The position numbers and the translations under genes are program-made. Below, one piece after another: positions 1-12,279 of a DNA stretch of 64,000 nucleotides (its first letter is position 1; each line of letters begins with the position of its first letter). Origin of the DNA: Jackrogersella multiformis (lineage: Eukaryota > Ascomycota > Sordariomycetes > Xylariales > Hypoxylaceae); assembly GCA_902806575.1 (NCBI GenBank), contig CADCXD010000001.1:1302001-1366000 (forward strand). Reading direction: 5' to 3'. The notes beneath the pieces are model-generated. The model ran no database searches. It saw nothing but the letters and a program-made list of their open reading frames with translations, and was not told the DNA's origin.

Positions 1-3000
1 ATTAATAAAGTTACGTAAGTAATTATACGAAGCCTTCGGATAATATTTTTAATATTTTTAATTATTTATTAAAAGATTTAACCGTAAATATAAACAGTTA
101 TATTACGAAAAGTTAATGTTAATAAAGTTATATAAATAATTATATAAAGCCTTAAAATTAACCTTTTTATATTTTTAGTTTTTTATTAAAAAATCAAGTT
201 ATAAATAATTAAATTATAAATCTTTTATATTAAATAAAGGTATATAATTTAATCGATTAATCGAAATTTAAAATAAAGTAACTTAAATAATAATTAATTT
301 ATTTATTTAACTTTTTATTTTAAGGTTAAAATAATTTTTAATAAATAAATTTAATTAATTTTATCCTTAAATTAATATATAAATCTTAAATACGTATTAC
401 GAAATAAGCCGTAATTTTATTTATAATTAAACGTTAAGTCGTTAACGAGCCGTTTAACGGTTTAATTAATAACGTTTTAATATTTATATAATCGTAAAAA
501 AATAAAATAAATCGTTAATTAATATTAAGAAATTAAATAATTTATAATATCGGTTATTTTATAACGAATGTAAATAAGTTTATAATAATAAATAATTCTT
601 TTATTAAAAGTAATTATACGTATTAACGTAATGTTTATATATAAATAAATTTTATTCGAGTAATTTATTAAGAACTTATAAAAGCTATAAAAATTAAAAG
701 TAATTTTTATAAGTTATTTCGTGAAAATTTATAAAATTAATGGATAAGTTAAATATTTATTAAGAAGAAATAAAAAATATAAAACGATATAAAATACGTT
801 TTTAAAACGTTATTCGATCGATATAAAATTTATATATTAAAAGCTTCAATATTTTTTAAAAAAGTAAAGTATATTTTAAAATTTTACCTTAAAAATATAC
901 TTATTAAGATTTAATTATTAAATATTATTTAAAACTATCGAATATTCGAATTAATTACGAATATATAATAAATAATAACAATTTATAATAAATTAAATCC
1001 GGAATTTAAAGTAATGGGTATTATTAATTTAAAGTTAATTATAATAATTATAAACGTTTATTTTAAGGACTTAAATAAGAAATAATCGGTATAACGTAAG
1101 TAAATATTAACGAAAAAAAGTAAAGATTTAAAAATTAATATTAAGCTTTATATAATACTTAATAATATATTTATTTAAAACATTTCTTTTAACGATATTA
1201 AATTACTTAAAAATATTTATTTTATTTATTATAATTACGATAATATAATATTTTATATTAATTAATTAAAGGTTTATTAAAATAATTAAAACTATTATAA
1301 TAATAAATATAATCGATAAAATAATTATAATTAATAATAAAATAATTTTAATAATTATAATTAAGAAAAAATCGATATAATAATAAACGTGGTTACGATA
1401 TTTATAATCGTTATAATAATAAATATCATAATAACCGTTTACGCTTTTATTAAAAACGATAAAGAAAGATAAGAAATTGTTTTAATAACGATATATATTT
1501 ATAAAACGAAGTTAAGTATAAATGAGACGAGAAAAATCGTAAGGAAAATAAGAAAAATTTATAAGTAAATAGCTATTTTTTAATAAAGGAATATTTAGTA
1601 AATAAATTTAAAATTTTTACTTTTTACTTTTTATTTTTTAAAAATAAATTATTAATCGTAAAAAAACGTATATATTAAAAATATTATAAATTATTTAATA
1701 TTAAACTTAATTATTTTAAATATATATACGTTAATAAATATATAAAACTTAAATATTTATAATTACTTTAAAAATAAAATAAGTAATAAAAATTTAACTT
1801 AAGATTAAAAAAGTTATTAATGTTTATTTTACTTAAAAATATAAATAATATAATTAAAAGATATTATATCTTTACCTTTATAATCGATAAATATAAAAAT
1901 TAAAGATATTATTCCTTTATTTTTAAATAAAAAATTAATAAAATATATAAGCTTAAAAGTAAACGTATTAAATAAATCGAGATAAAAATTAACGATATAT
2001 ATAAATATTAACATATTTAATTAAATAATAAATAAAATATAGTTAAAAATTTTTATCGAAAATTATAAAATGTTTAAATTAAATAAATTTATATATATAT
2101 AAGGAATAATCTCGAGAAGATTAATTATAAAAATTAAGGTTAAATATTTAATTAAATTTTAAGGAAAAATAATATATAAACGATAAGTTTAAATTTAAGT
2201 CTTAATAAAAATATAAATTAATTATTTAAGTTTTTAATTTAATTTATTAATAAGAAATGATTTTTTAGAAAAATATAACGTAATTATTAATTATAATAAA
2301 ATATATATAATCTTAATATTATATTTTAAAATTTAAATATTTATAAAATATTATCGTTTAAAAGGTTAAATATAACGATAAGTTTTAATTATAAATTAAT
2401 TTTTTATTTTTATTAAAATAATAATACTTATTTTAATATATTATTTTAACTTATTACGTAAAAGGAACTTTATTTTTTACGTTAAAATAAAAACGTAATA
2501 AATAATATTTATAATGTAAATATACTTAAAAGAATTACTTTTTTAAATATATCCGATAAGCTTATAATTTTACGATATAATATTAAAATCGAAATGATTA
2601 AAAAAATTATCGAAAAAGAAAATATAAATATTTTATAAAAAAAAGACTAATTTAACGTAAGTATATATAATATTTTAACGTAAAAAAAACGATTTATTAA
2701 TAAAATTTAATTTAAATAATAAAATATTAAAAGCTTTATTATTAATTAATAAATCTTTTATTAATTTATAATTATTATTAAAAATAAAGCGAGACTTTAT
2801 CGAAGTAAATATATTAATTTTAAGTGTATTTAAATTTAAAGATATTTTAAAACTTATAATCGAGGAAGGTATATATATTTATAATTTTAATCCTTTTTTT
2901 ATTTAACGATTATTTATTTTAATAAATAAGTGAGATATTTAACGTAATCGTAATATTATCGATATATTAAAAGAAAAAAAACAACGATCGATTTAATTAA

Positions 3001-6000
3001 TAATTAATAAAAAACGTATAAATTTAAATATATATATTTATTAAGTATATAAGATAGAAATTTTTTTAATAAGATTTTTAATAAAATATATAATTAAAGT
3101 AAAATAAATTAATAAAAAATAATTATATCGTTTATTTATTTTTATTTTATTATTTAAAAATTCGTTAACGATAAAAAAAAAGATTAAATAATTATCGATT
3201 TTAAATTATTAAATAAAAATGCTTTAATTAATATTTACTTATTATCGCGTTAAAAAAAAATCGTTTAAAAAATATAAAGAAAAAAAGTTTTTAACGTTAT
3301 AAATAAAGCTTTATTTTTTTATTAATTACTTATTACGTTTAAACATAAAAATAAAATAACGATAATATCGTTAAAAAGTTTAAAAATCTCTAACGTTACG
3401 TTAATAAAATTCAAGAATTCTTTAACCTTTACGTAACAATTTATAAACTAAAAATTAAAGCCTTTTTAAAGTTTTATTAAAATATATATTAATAATATTA
3501 AAGAATAATATAAGAAATATTTTAATTAAATATTTAATATATATAATAAGATAAAATTTATATTATCGTTAAAAAAATTATTTTTTAATTTTTTATTAAT
3601 TATTTTATTTAAAATTTTAATTAATAAATTAAAAGTTATTATTATAAACGATAAGTTAAATATAATTAAGAAGATTTTAATATTATAAATATTAATTAAT
3701 TTAAAAATATATATTAATATAATAAGGTTTTTACGAAAATATATCTTATAATATTAATAAAAAATTAAACTTTTACAAAATAAAAAGATAAAAATATTAA
3801 TCGAAAGAAGAACTCGATAAAAGATTTTTTTAAAATCTTAATATAAACGTTAATATATTATAAAAATCATATATATATCGATAAAAAATAAATTAAACTT
3901 ATTTAAAATATTATAAAATAAATTATTAAACTCGATAATATTAATATATTAAAATTATAATTAAATAACGTTCTTAAAAATAAATATATTAAAATGAAAA
4001 AGTTTTAAAGTTATAATATTTTATATAAATATACTTTAAAATAAAATTAATATAAAAATTAACGTAATTTATTTAATTATATTTTTATTAAAGGTTTTAA
4101 TAAAAGTTAAATTACGATATAAAATAATAAAATTTAATTACAATTTTATATATAACTAATTATTATTTTAATAAATTATAATATAACGAAAAATATCGTT
4201 AATTAAACGATATTTAAAATAATCGATATAAATAAAATAAATAATAAATTAATAATTATTTTAATATATTTATTTTAATTTAACCTTAACGTTTATTATA
4301 TCCTTAAAAAGTTAAATTTAATTTTAAATCTATTATTTTATTTACCGATATAAAATAATATAAAAGATTTAATAAAATAAAAAAATAAAACGAAATTAAC
4401 TTTTAAAAATATTTCGAATAAATTTAAGAAAAAAATATTAAAAAGATATAATTATAATAAACGATTAAATCGTTTACGTATTATTTTTTAAAAAGCTAAT
4501 AAAAATAAAAATATAATTAAATAGTTTTAATATAAATTATAAAACGGTTTTATATATTATATTAAATTAAATAATTTACGTTAATTAATAATTTTATTAA
4601 CCTATATATATAAATTATTTAATAAAGTTTATAACTTAAAATATTATTTTAAATTAAAATCGATTTATATTTATAACTTTTTATAAAAGGTTTAAAAGTA
4701 CGTTAAATATTACCCCGATTATTATAAAAATTAAATTAAACGCTTAAAGCCTTACGATAAATTAAAACTTATAAACTTATCGCTTTAATTATTTTATATA
4801 ATAACTTAAAACTTTATCGTAAGTTTATTAAAGGTTTTAAATAAAGGAAATATATAATTTATTAAAGGCTTTATTTATTTCGATATAATAATAATAATTA
4901 TATATAAATTTAATAAAAAAACGATTTTAATACTTAAAAACATTAAATATAAGGCTTATTATTAAGCCGCGCTGCTTTTTAAAGCATTTATATTATCGGA
5001 TTAAAGCATTTTATATAAAGTAATTTTAAATAAAAACGTTAAATTTAATAACGAGATATAATAAACGTTATTTACTCGATTTAAAATATTATTAATTATA
5101 TTAATAAGTTATTATCTTTAAATTAATGATATAACGAAACGACGTAATTAAAAAATTAAAGTAATAATCCGTTATTATTATTCGTTAAACGACGTACCGT
5201 AATTAAAGATAATTTTAACGTTATAATATAACTTTAATAATATTAAGTTATTAATAATTAAAAAATCATTTAATAAATTAATATATAACTTTAAATTATA
5301 AACTATTATTATTTCGTTAAAAGTATTAAAAAACGTAATCGATTATAATATATTAAAATAATATTATTAAAAAGAAATAAAAGAATATATTAACTTTATA
5401 ATTACCGAAGTAAAAGCTCGTTACGATTCGAAATATAACCTCATTTTTTTAAAAAAAAAATTTAATTTACCTTAAATTATATAAGGATTATATATTATTA
5501 AATAAACCGCCTCGTAAATAATTAATATAACGTATTAAACCGTTATTAATTTTAAAATAAATCGATAAACTCGCGTATAAACTTAAGCTATTTAATAATT
5601 AATAAATTTATAAAGTTATATTAATAAGTTAATTATTTAAAATCCCTTAAAGAAAAGATTTTTACGTAAGGAAATAACCGTAATTAAGTCGAATCGTCGT
5701 AAAAAGAGATAATAATAATTAAGTATTATACGAAATTAAAAAGCTATTAAATCGATAAATGAATAAGTAAAAAGGACGCTTTATCCTCGAATACCTCGTA
5801 TAATAAAAAGATTATTTATTAACTTTCGATTAATAATATTTAAAAAACTTATTTATTTAAAATATAATAATATTATTAAACGATTATAATAAAAAATACC
5901 TTTTATCACTTAATTAATTTCGTATTAAATCCATTAATAAATTATAACCTTTTAATATATAACTTTTTAAAAATACGTAAACCCTTAACGATATACTTTC

Positions 6001-8700
6001 GGAATTAATTAACGAATTAATATAATTAATTATAAATAAGTAATAATATACGTTAAATAATAAAATAATCGTATAAATATTAAAAAAACAACTTATTAAA
6101 AATATATCATTAAATTATACCGATAATAATTAACCGATTCTTTTTACTTAATCATTAACGTCGTTAAAAAAATTAACGAAATTATAAGTTATAATTTTAA
6201 TAAAGAAATTATTAAAAGTTATAAAACTAAGATTTATTATAACACGAAAAATATAATTTATAAATAACATTAAAAAAATAAAAAAAAACGCGGGTAAATT
6301 ATAAGTTATTAAATAATTATAATTAAAACAATAATTATAATTACTATTAAAGTTTTTACTTAAATACTTCGATACTTAAGTTATAATAAAACTATAATTA
6401 AATCGAAAAGAAATTAAATACTTTAATATTAAAATAACTTATAAATATATTAATACTTATTTAATAATAATAAGATATAATATATTTATTTATATTTATA
6501 TTTTATATTTATATAAACATCGTTAAAGTTATAACGATTATAAAAAACGCGCGTAATATTTTTATAAATTATAAAAAAGGTATTATAAAAATTAAATTAT
6601 AATTAATATCACTTATTATATTTATTATCGTAATTACGTTACGAATTAAAATATTAACTTTCGTGCTTAAATTAATTACGCTTATTATAAAAAAATCGAT
6701 AATAATATTAATTAAAATATTAATACTTATATTATCGAAAATTAAACCTATAATTAAAACGTAAACGCTTAACGATTTTAACGATATACGCTTCGTTTAC
6801 GAAAATATATCACTAAAAAATAATAACGACGTTTTAATTAATAACAATAATAACGATAAAGAAAAAAATAATTTTAATAAAATAATAACTTATAATTAAC
6901 GAGGACATTAATTTTTCTTTTTATTAAAAAGATATTATAAGGAGCCATAATTACATGATTTATAATTAAGGTAATAATTTATACTTTATACTTATTAACT
7001 ATTTTTCGAGATATTAACTTTATTTTCACTTTTAAAAAAAACAACTATTTTAAAACCTTCATTTTAACCTATTAATATATAATAAAAAATTAACTTATAA
7101 AATCGGTTTTATAAAATAAACATTTTTTATATTTTTAAAAAACTTTATTCGCTTTTTTAATAATTATCCTCGTTATATTAAGAAAATTTTATAATTTTAT
7201 TATATTTAATTAAGCTTTTAACTTTATTAAACGGTTAAAAAAATAATTATTAATAACTTAAAATACGTTACGTAAATTAAAAATCCTTTTAAGGATATTA
7301 TCGTATAAAATAACCTTTTATATCGAAAAAAAACTTTAAATACTTATAAAATTTAAAAAAAAAGTTATTTTTATTAAATACGATATTTTCGTTACCGAAT
7401 ATATAAAGATAAATAAAACCTTAAAATTAATTACTTAAAATTTTTAATAATTAAATATTAAAAATATTATCCGAAATTACGTACAAGGTTATTTAAAATA
7501 TTAATAAAATAAAATCTTTTATTACGTTTTATATAAATATTTTTAACCGATAAAATTATATTATAAACCTTAATTAATAATAATAATAAACCTTTTTATT
7601 AAATTTTTTTATTAAATAATTACAATTTTATTTAAATAATAATAATTTTATTTTTTAAAATGACGTATTTTATTCCTTTTAAAATAAAAGAAAAAAAGTT
7701 TAATAATTTAATTAAAATTTTCGTTAAATAATATTAAAAATTACACGGTATACTTTTAAACATTATTTTTAATAAAAATTTTAAGTTTACGTTTTATATT
7801 TAAAAAGACTTTTTTAAATTAATAAATATTAAGTTTTATATAAATATTTTATTTTATTTATAAACCGATAAATAAATAAAACGTTTTAATTAAAATTTAA
7901 AACTTTCGTTAATTATAAAATAAATAATTAAAAAAACTTATTTACGATTATAAAATTTACTTATAATAATAATATTTTTTTATATTAATTATAATTATTA
8001 CTTAATAAATTTTTTTTTAAATACTTTACGTAATTTTAAAAATAAATTATATATATATTAAAATATATAAAAATACTTAAAATAAAATTATTAATAAATA
8101 AAAAAATATATTAATTTTTAAAATAAATTAACTCGTAATATTAAACGTAAAAAGTATTAAAATTAAACGCCTCGTTAAAAAGTTAAATAAAAAGCTTTTA
8201 AACCTTCTTAAAATTTAATAGATAATCTTTTTTATCGTAATAAAACTTATTTTTTTTAAAAATGAAAAATATATAACTTATTTTATATTTTATTTATTAA
8301 ATTTTATCGCGTTAATAATTAAAAACTTTTTAACTTTAATTAAATCTTACGTATAATAACCTTAATAAAATTTAAAAATTATTAAATAAAATAAATAATA
8401 AACTTTATTAAAAATTAAAGTAAAATAAAATATCTCGTAAAATAAAAAAATTAACCGGTTAAAAAATATTAAATTTAAAATTTTTATAAATATATATTTA
8501 ATAAAAAAACAAAAGTAATAATTAAATTATTTTATAAATAACACGCCGATAAACCTTGCGATTTTATAATTATATAATATATTTAAAAACGAATATTTAA
8601 AAAAAAGTTAATATTATACGAATAAACTTTATAAAATAAAACTATTAAATAAAAATAATTAAAAAACTTAATTAATATATGTAAAATTAAATTAATAAGA
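1..8700. repeat. AT-rich, RIP-degraded repeat block without genes
   Basis: The whole stretch is overwhelmingly A+T, with TpA everywhere, very few CpA or TpG dinucleotides, and CpG still present (acg, tcg, cgt recur). That is the signature of repeat-induced point mutation, which turns CpA into TpA on both strands of duplicated DNA in filamentous ascomycetes. Stops occur in every frame; the only open stretch of note, about 60 codons near 1829-2014, is low-complexity AT sequence and is not credible as a gene. The source is presumably one or more transposons, but no LTR, reverse transcriptase, integrase or transposase motif can be read with confidence, so the element class is left open. The block runs off the left edge of the window and ends abruptly near 8700, where ordinary composition begins. 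Confidence 0.9.
2..197. repeat. Diverged tandem duplicate, about 117-bp offset
   Basis: The sequence at about 2-80 is repeated at about 119-197. Over the first 37 bases (starting ttaataaag and ending in the agcctt block) the two copies differ only by C-to-T or G-to-A transitions: acgtaag in the first copy reads atataaa in the second, and tacgaag reads tataaag. The second copy is therefore the more heavily mutated one. The downstream part matches less well and is nearly pure A/T. Confidence 0.6.
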
Positions 8701-9476
8701 TTAAAAAGGTGCTAACGGCGCTTAAGGAGATATTTAAATTATATACATATAGATTATTATGCCTCGTTTCGCAAGAAAAGAAAAAAGGTAAGGACCTTAA
8801 GACCATAGAGAATTATTACTCGAATTTGAACTACAGTTCCAAGCCCTATTGCCCTTGTCACAATTTCAGTGCTGGCAAAGTGACGGTTGGGGCAAAGTAT
8901 GTGACCGCCGCTAAAAACACGAACGCGACCCTATTCGGCTTCTTCTGGCCTGGGCCAGGTACGAAGCGCATATGGTCGAATTTACCAACATCCTTACCCC
9001 AAGCTGATACGTTGGTATGGTGTACTGAAGTTGGGACCTGGAGCATATTGCCCCTTTTTTAAAATATTCGCCTATCTAAACGAACGTCATATAGTAGCAC
9101 GCGAGTACTCGGGGCAACGATACGGTAGCGTAGCGTCCCCTAAAAGATTCTTAGAAGTACAGGGCAGGATGTGCGGATACTAGCCAGGCTAATATAGCTA
9201 CCTACCTGGTAATGATGTTTTTATCCCCATCGATAATCTCGCACACTAACACCGAAACTTCTGCACGAACATCTACCAACACCTGACTGTTTGAAAAGAT
9301 GTGATAGAGAACCCATAGTGCGCAGGATGTAGTGCTTCCCAGCACAGCAAATGTATTTCTGAGCTCACTATGGGTAATATCTTCCTTAGCTGAGACCAAA
9401 TTGACGGTGATGGCTTTTGAGCAAGCCCAGAAGCTGTTTTGTGTCTATCCTTATGTATAGATGTATCTCTAATCAA

Positions 9477-9507
9477 GAGTGACTACCTAGGACCTAGGTA
9501 GTCACTC
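9477..9507. repeat. 31-bp near-perfect palindrome
   Basis: Fifteen-base arms (GAGTGACTACCTAGG and its exact reverse complement) flank a single A. The core contains the CCTAGG/AGGTAG string that recurs across the intergenic DNA of this window, but these arms are extended by GAGTGACT, unlike most other copies. It could form a hairpin or bind a dimeric factor; no function is shown. Confidence 0.85.
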
Positions 9508-9638
9508 ACTTAATCAGAATTGGTCTTTGAAGCAAAGGTGACACACCTCAGTTACTTGTAGTAGCCCGACCTTTGCCTCGCCATGCCAACCGAAGGGCCA
9601 AAGAGAGGAAGTCCCGTAACAATTGCTGGAGGCTCCTT

Positions 9639-9849
9639 TGCATCTTAAGTGAAATAGAAGAGAAACTAAAGAAAAGGATAAGTGGCGGCTAAGCTTCCAA
9701 AAGCGACGGACAATGAGGATATCATGATAACCAAAGCACTTGATAGAGAAGCTTTAAGAGAGAAGGAATGGCTCACCCAGCAGACACAATTTCTTATCTC
9801 ATTGGCTGTCCCGTTGATGGGATCATCATCCAAGAAGAAGCACAGATGA
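9639..9849 (+). pseudogene. Possible broken coding relic
   Basis: Two adjoining frames read like protein: from 9639 a stretch containing ILSEIEEKLKKRISGG that ends at a stop, and from 9682 in another frame about 55 codons containing KATDNEDIMITKALDREAL and then QFLISLAVPLMG before the stop at 9847-9849. Both have the amphipathic, charged-helix look of fungal helical N-terminal domains, but I do not recognise a specific family. A frameshift or a lost intron would be needed to join them. No start codon or full-length frame remains, and an open stretch on the opposite strand covers the same bases, so this may be chance. Confidence 0.2.
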
Positions 9850-10341
9850 GAGGCGGCTGTTAGTTCAAGAGTGAACTGTAAGAGCTGTAAGAGCTCTCGT
9901 ACCCTTGCACCTGTCCCGTTGTGGCGCCAATCACTCACAAGATAATATCAACAATAGCCCTTCAGTGAATTTTGAGCAAAATTACCGTTTTGCCCGGGTT
10001 CCTAGTATTCAACAAAGATATGTCCGGACGACGGTCGAATTCCTTTGTGTTCAGGATTTATAACTTAAAGTTAGTAATTTAATTATGTTCTATCTCGGTT
10101 CTATTGTTAATTTGTTTAGTGAGAATAAGCTAGTTATAAAACAACTTTTATATGGATATACAATTATTGATTTGTAACTTTAACATTGAAATTTAAATAT
10201 ATAAAGGCACCTACTTCGCTTAAGCATTCTAAGTTAATTTGTATTAATTTACATCCTTACCTATTCATAACTTAAAACTTACTATTAATCATTTTCAAAT
10301 TACATCTTACCTTAAACATTCTTAACGATATAAAAGTTATC

Positions 10342-10842
10342 ATGTCAGACATTAAGACCCCAAATGAAACTAATGCCATAAATAAGGCTATACCCACTAA
10401 AGAGGATAAGACTCAAAATCAGAACACTCAAAATCGGAAACCCTTTAAGTCTTCCACCTCAACTCCAAAGGAACCTTCTAGTAATAAACAGAAGAGCAAG
10501 CCGATACAGAATGACAAGGTCGAAGAGAAGCAAGACGCTAAACTACGTGCCCAGCTCTCGAAAGCCCGAAAAAGAAAACACGCTCAGAAACATGGTCATT
10601 CTATTGACTCGGAGAATAACCTTTACAAGATAGCTATAGATGAGGACGAATACGAGAGCTCGGCCCTAGGTGAGGATGAGGACACATACTTTAATAATTA
10701 TGACGAGTTATCTCATAGTGACTACGAAGAAGAAACGATTATGGACGACTACAAAGACGGCGCTTTGTATGACTACGAAGACCTAGGTTGGAGTAATTAT
10801 CAAGAGAGATTTTTGAGTGATGATGAAGATAATTATTATTAA
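10342..10842 (+). CDS. Hypothetical acidic, tyrosine-rich low-complexity protein (166 aa)
   Basis: Single open frame from ATG to TAA. Residues 1-75 are polar and disordered (N, Q, K, T, S, P). Residues about 85-105 are strongly basic with a KARKRKHAQKHGH patch that could be a nuclear signal. The C-terminal 60 residues are rich in Asp, Glu and Tyr, with recurring D/E-Y units such as DEDEYE, SDYEEE, DDYKDG, YDYEDL and DEDNYY. There is no signal peptide or membrane segment. I do not recognise a family. The gene lies alone about 1.6 kb from the RIP block and has AT-leaning codon use unlike the housekeeping genes further right, which fits a lineage-specific gene at a heterochromatin edge. A chance ORF is less likely given the sustained compositional organisation, but it is not excluded. 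Confidence 0.55.
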   Translation: MSDIKTPNETNAINKAIPTKEDKTQNQNTQNRKPFKSSTSTPKEPSSNKQKSKPIQNDKVEEKQDAKLRAQLSKARKRKHAQKHGHSIDSENNLYKIAIDEDEYESSALGEDEDTYFNNYDELSHSDYEEETIMDDYKDGALYDYEDLGWSNYQERFLSDDEDNYY

Positions 10843-12279
10843 GGGAGTCAGCCATAAATGACAAAGGTGAGGCCAGCCTGTAGTGTCTTGGATTACTGCA
10901 CTGGAATGGGCGTCACGCAAACATCTTGGAATGGACAATGCATTGTTCTTCCCTTGAAGATACAAAGATACATTATTTCGGCACATGTCGTAACCTAAAC
11001 TTATTCATTAGAAAACCATCTACTACTAAGTAGGTAGAGATAATAGTTAATACAATATCCATGATTTAAATTCCATTCTTAAGTATTAGTAGTAATATGT
11101 TATAAATGTGGTTAACTAATATTCGAATCTTAAATTATATCAGACTGTTCAGCATATTATGATGTATTTTATAATATAATAACACACATGCCCCTGAATT
11201 GTCCTTATATTCTTAGGGGGGAGGTTATATCATCCTGAGGGTGTTGAACAGCGCCTCACGTGACACCCCTGACAACCACCACGTCTACGATGCACGAACT
11301 TTGAACTCGGTACGCGTGACTCGTCCGTGGCCTAAGTAGCGATGAGTTAACAACGTCCGACTTGTTACCTACACAGGTACTTACCCCTGCCCAACCAAAG
11401 GTTAGATAGCAAAATAATAAAGCAATAAGTCGTGGACCACAAGAGCCTCTGGAGGTAGCTTACACTTGCCCTTAGGTTTAGCGGTCTAGAGTGTAGGTCA
11501 GTAAAAACCCCACCGGTTCTAGACGGGTTTTTCGTAGGCTGAAGTAGTTTGGGACAGTCCAGGGTTCGAGGACCATATTATCTCACAACTGCTGAGGCTG
11601 AGCTTTTTGCATTTTTGGGTTTCAAATATTTTTCACCTTTTCCTATCCTACCTACCATCCGTTACCTTGAATTATTTTCTCTTTTCCAATTTTTACCACT
11701 ACTTCCAATATTCCAATTTTTTTATACCAGTCTTCATGACCTTGTTATCATTTTCGGTATTTTTCGAACCACTCGACCCTAGCCTCTCTCCTTCCGAACC
11801 TAGCTTCCAATACCACTTTATGTACCTAGGTACTCATTAAGGCCAAGAGACATTAGAGAGACCAAAGCATCCTATTTTCCGGTACTCTCGGGGGCATTTA
11901 ACAAATCATGATCAGAACTGGCGTATGCAAGTAGGTATGTTACGGTGGAAGCTACTAATCCTCATGTGCATCTAGATCAACAGTAGCCGCGTTTTGAATA
12001 CAAGGTGCTAGGTTAAATCGTATTCACATCTATTAAAATGTACATTTTCATAGCTCCCATCTGGTATTCTACGGCTCCTAGCTATGCAAAGCAACCTATT
12101 GATCATAATGATGTATAAATATAATGATATAAAATACATACATATTCTACAGTTCTTATCGCCTCATGAAAAGAACACCCAACCCGGGGTTAAATAAGTA
12201 AAAATTCACACGAGTCTCGAGAAAACGCCTTACCAAAAGACCATGCATCCGCAGTAAGCCCAGCCTAGGTGGAAACCAC
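10843..12279. other. Intergenic, no gene supported
   Basis: AT-rich to about 11200, then mixed composition. Two overlapping hydrophobic, Phe-rich open stretches at 11549-11840 come from a pyrimidine-rich run and are not credible. A gggttcgagga string near 11572 recalls a tRNA B box, but no cloverleaf folds around it. The last part is the presumed 3' region of the minus-strand reductase gene. Confidence 0.5.

Larger units (their letters stand above)
8701..10341. other. Transition zone between RIP block and euchromatin
   Basis: Base composition becomes normal within a few dozen bases of 8700. Open stretches on both strands (for example 8709-9062 plus and 9666-9938 minus) show no recognisable protein family, and several overlap one another in opposite frames, so none is called as a gene. 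The zone holds a 31-bp palindrome (9477-9507) and a possible coding relic (9639-9849). From about 10040 to 10340 it becomes AT-rich and pyrimidine-rich ahead of the small ORF at 10342, compatible with a promoter or 5' leader. Confidence 0.5.

Noticed and set aside
1829..2014. 61-codon open stretch (minus) inside the AT-rich block
   Set aside because: Only I/F/Y/N/K-type residues from AT-rich DNA; no start context and no family likeness.
8709..9062. 117-codon open stretch at the RIP border
   Set aside because: Starts with GTG rather than ATG, overlaps a minus-strand open stretch, and has no recognisable motif.
11461..11580. tRNA-like A-box and B-box strings (tagcggtctagag, gggttcgagga)
   Set aside because: Arms do not pair into a cloverleaf and spacing is wrong; not a supported tRNA.
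11549..11840. Two overlapping Phe-rich open stretches
   Set aside because: Produced by a pyrimidine-rich run; two frames over the same bases and no family likeness.
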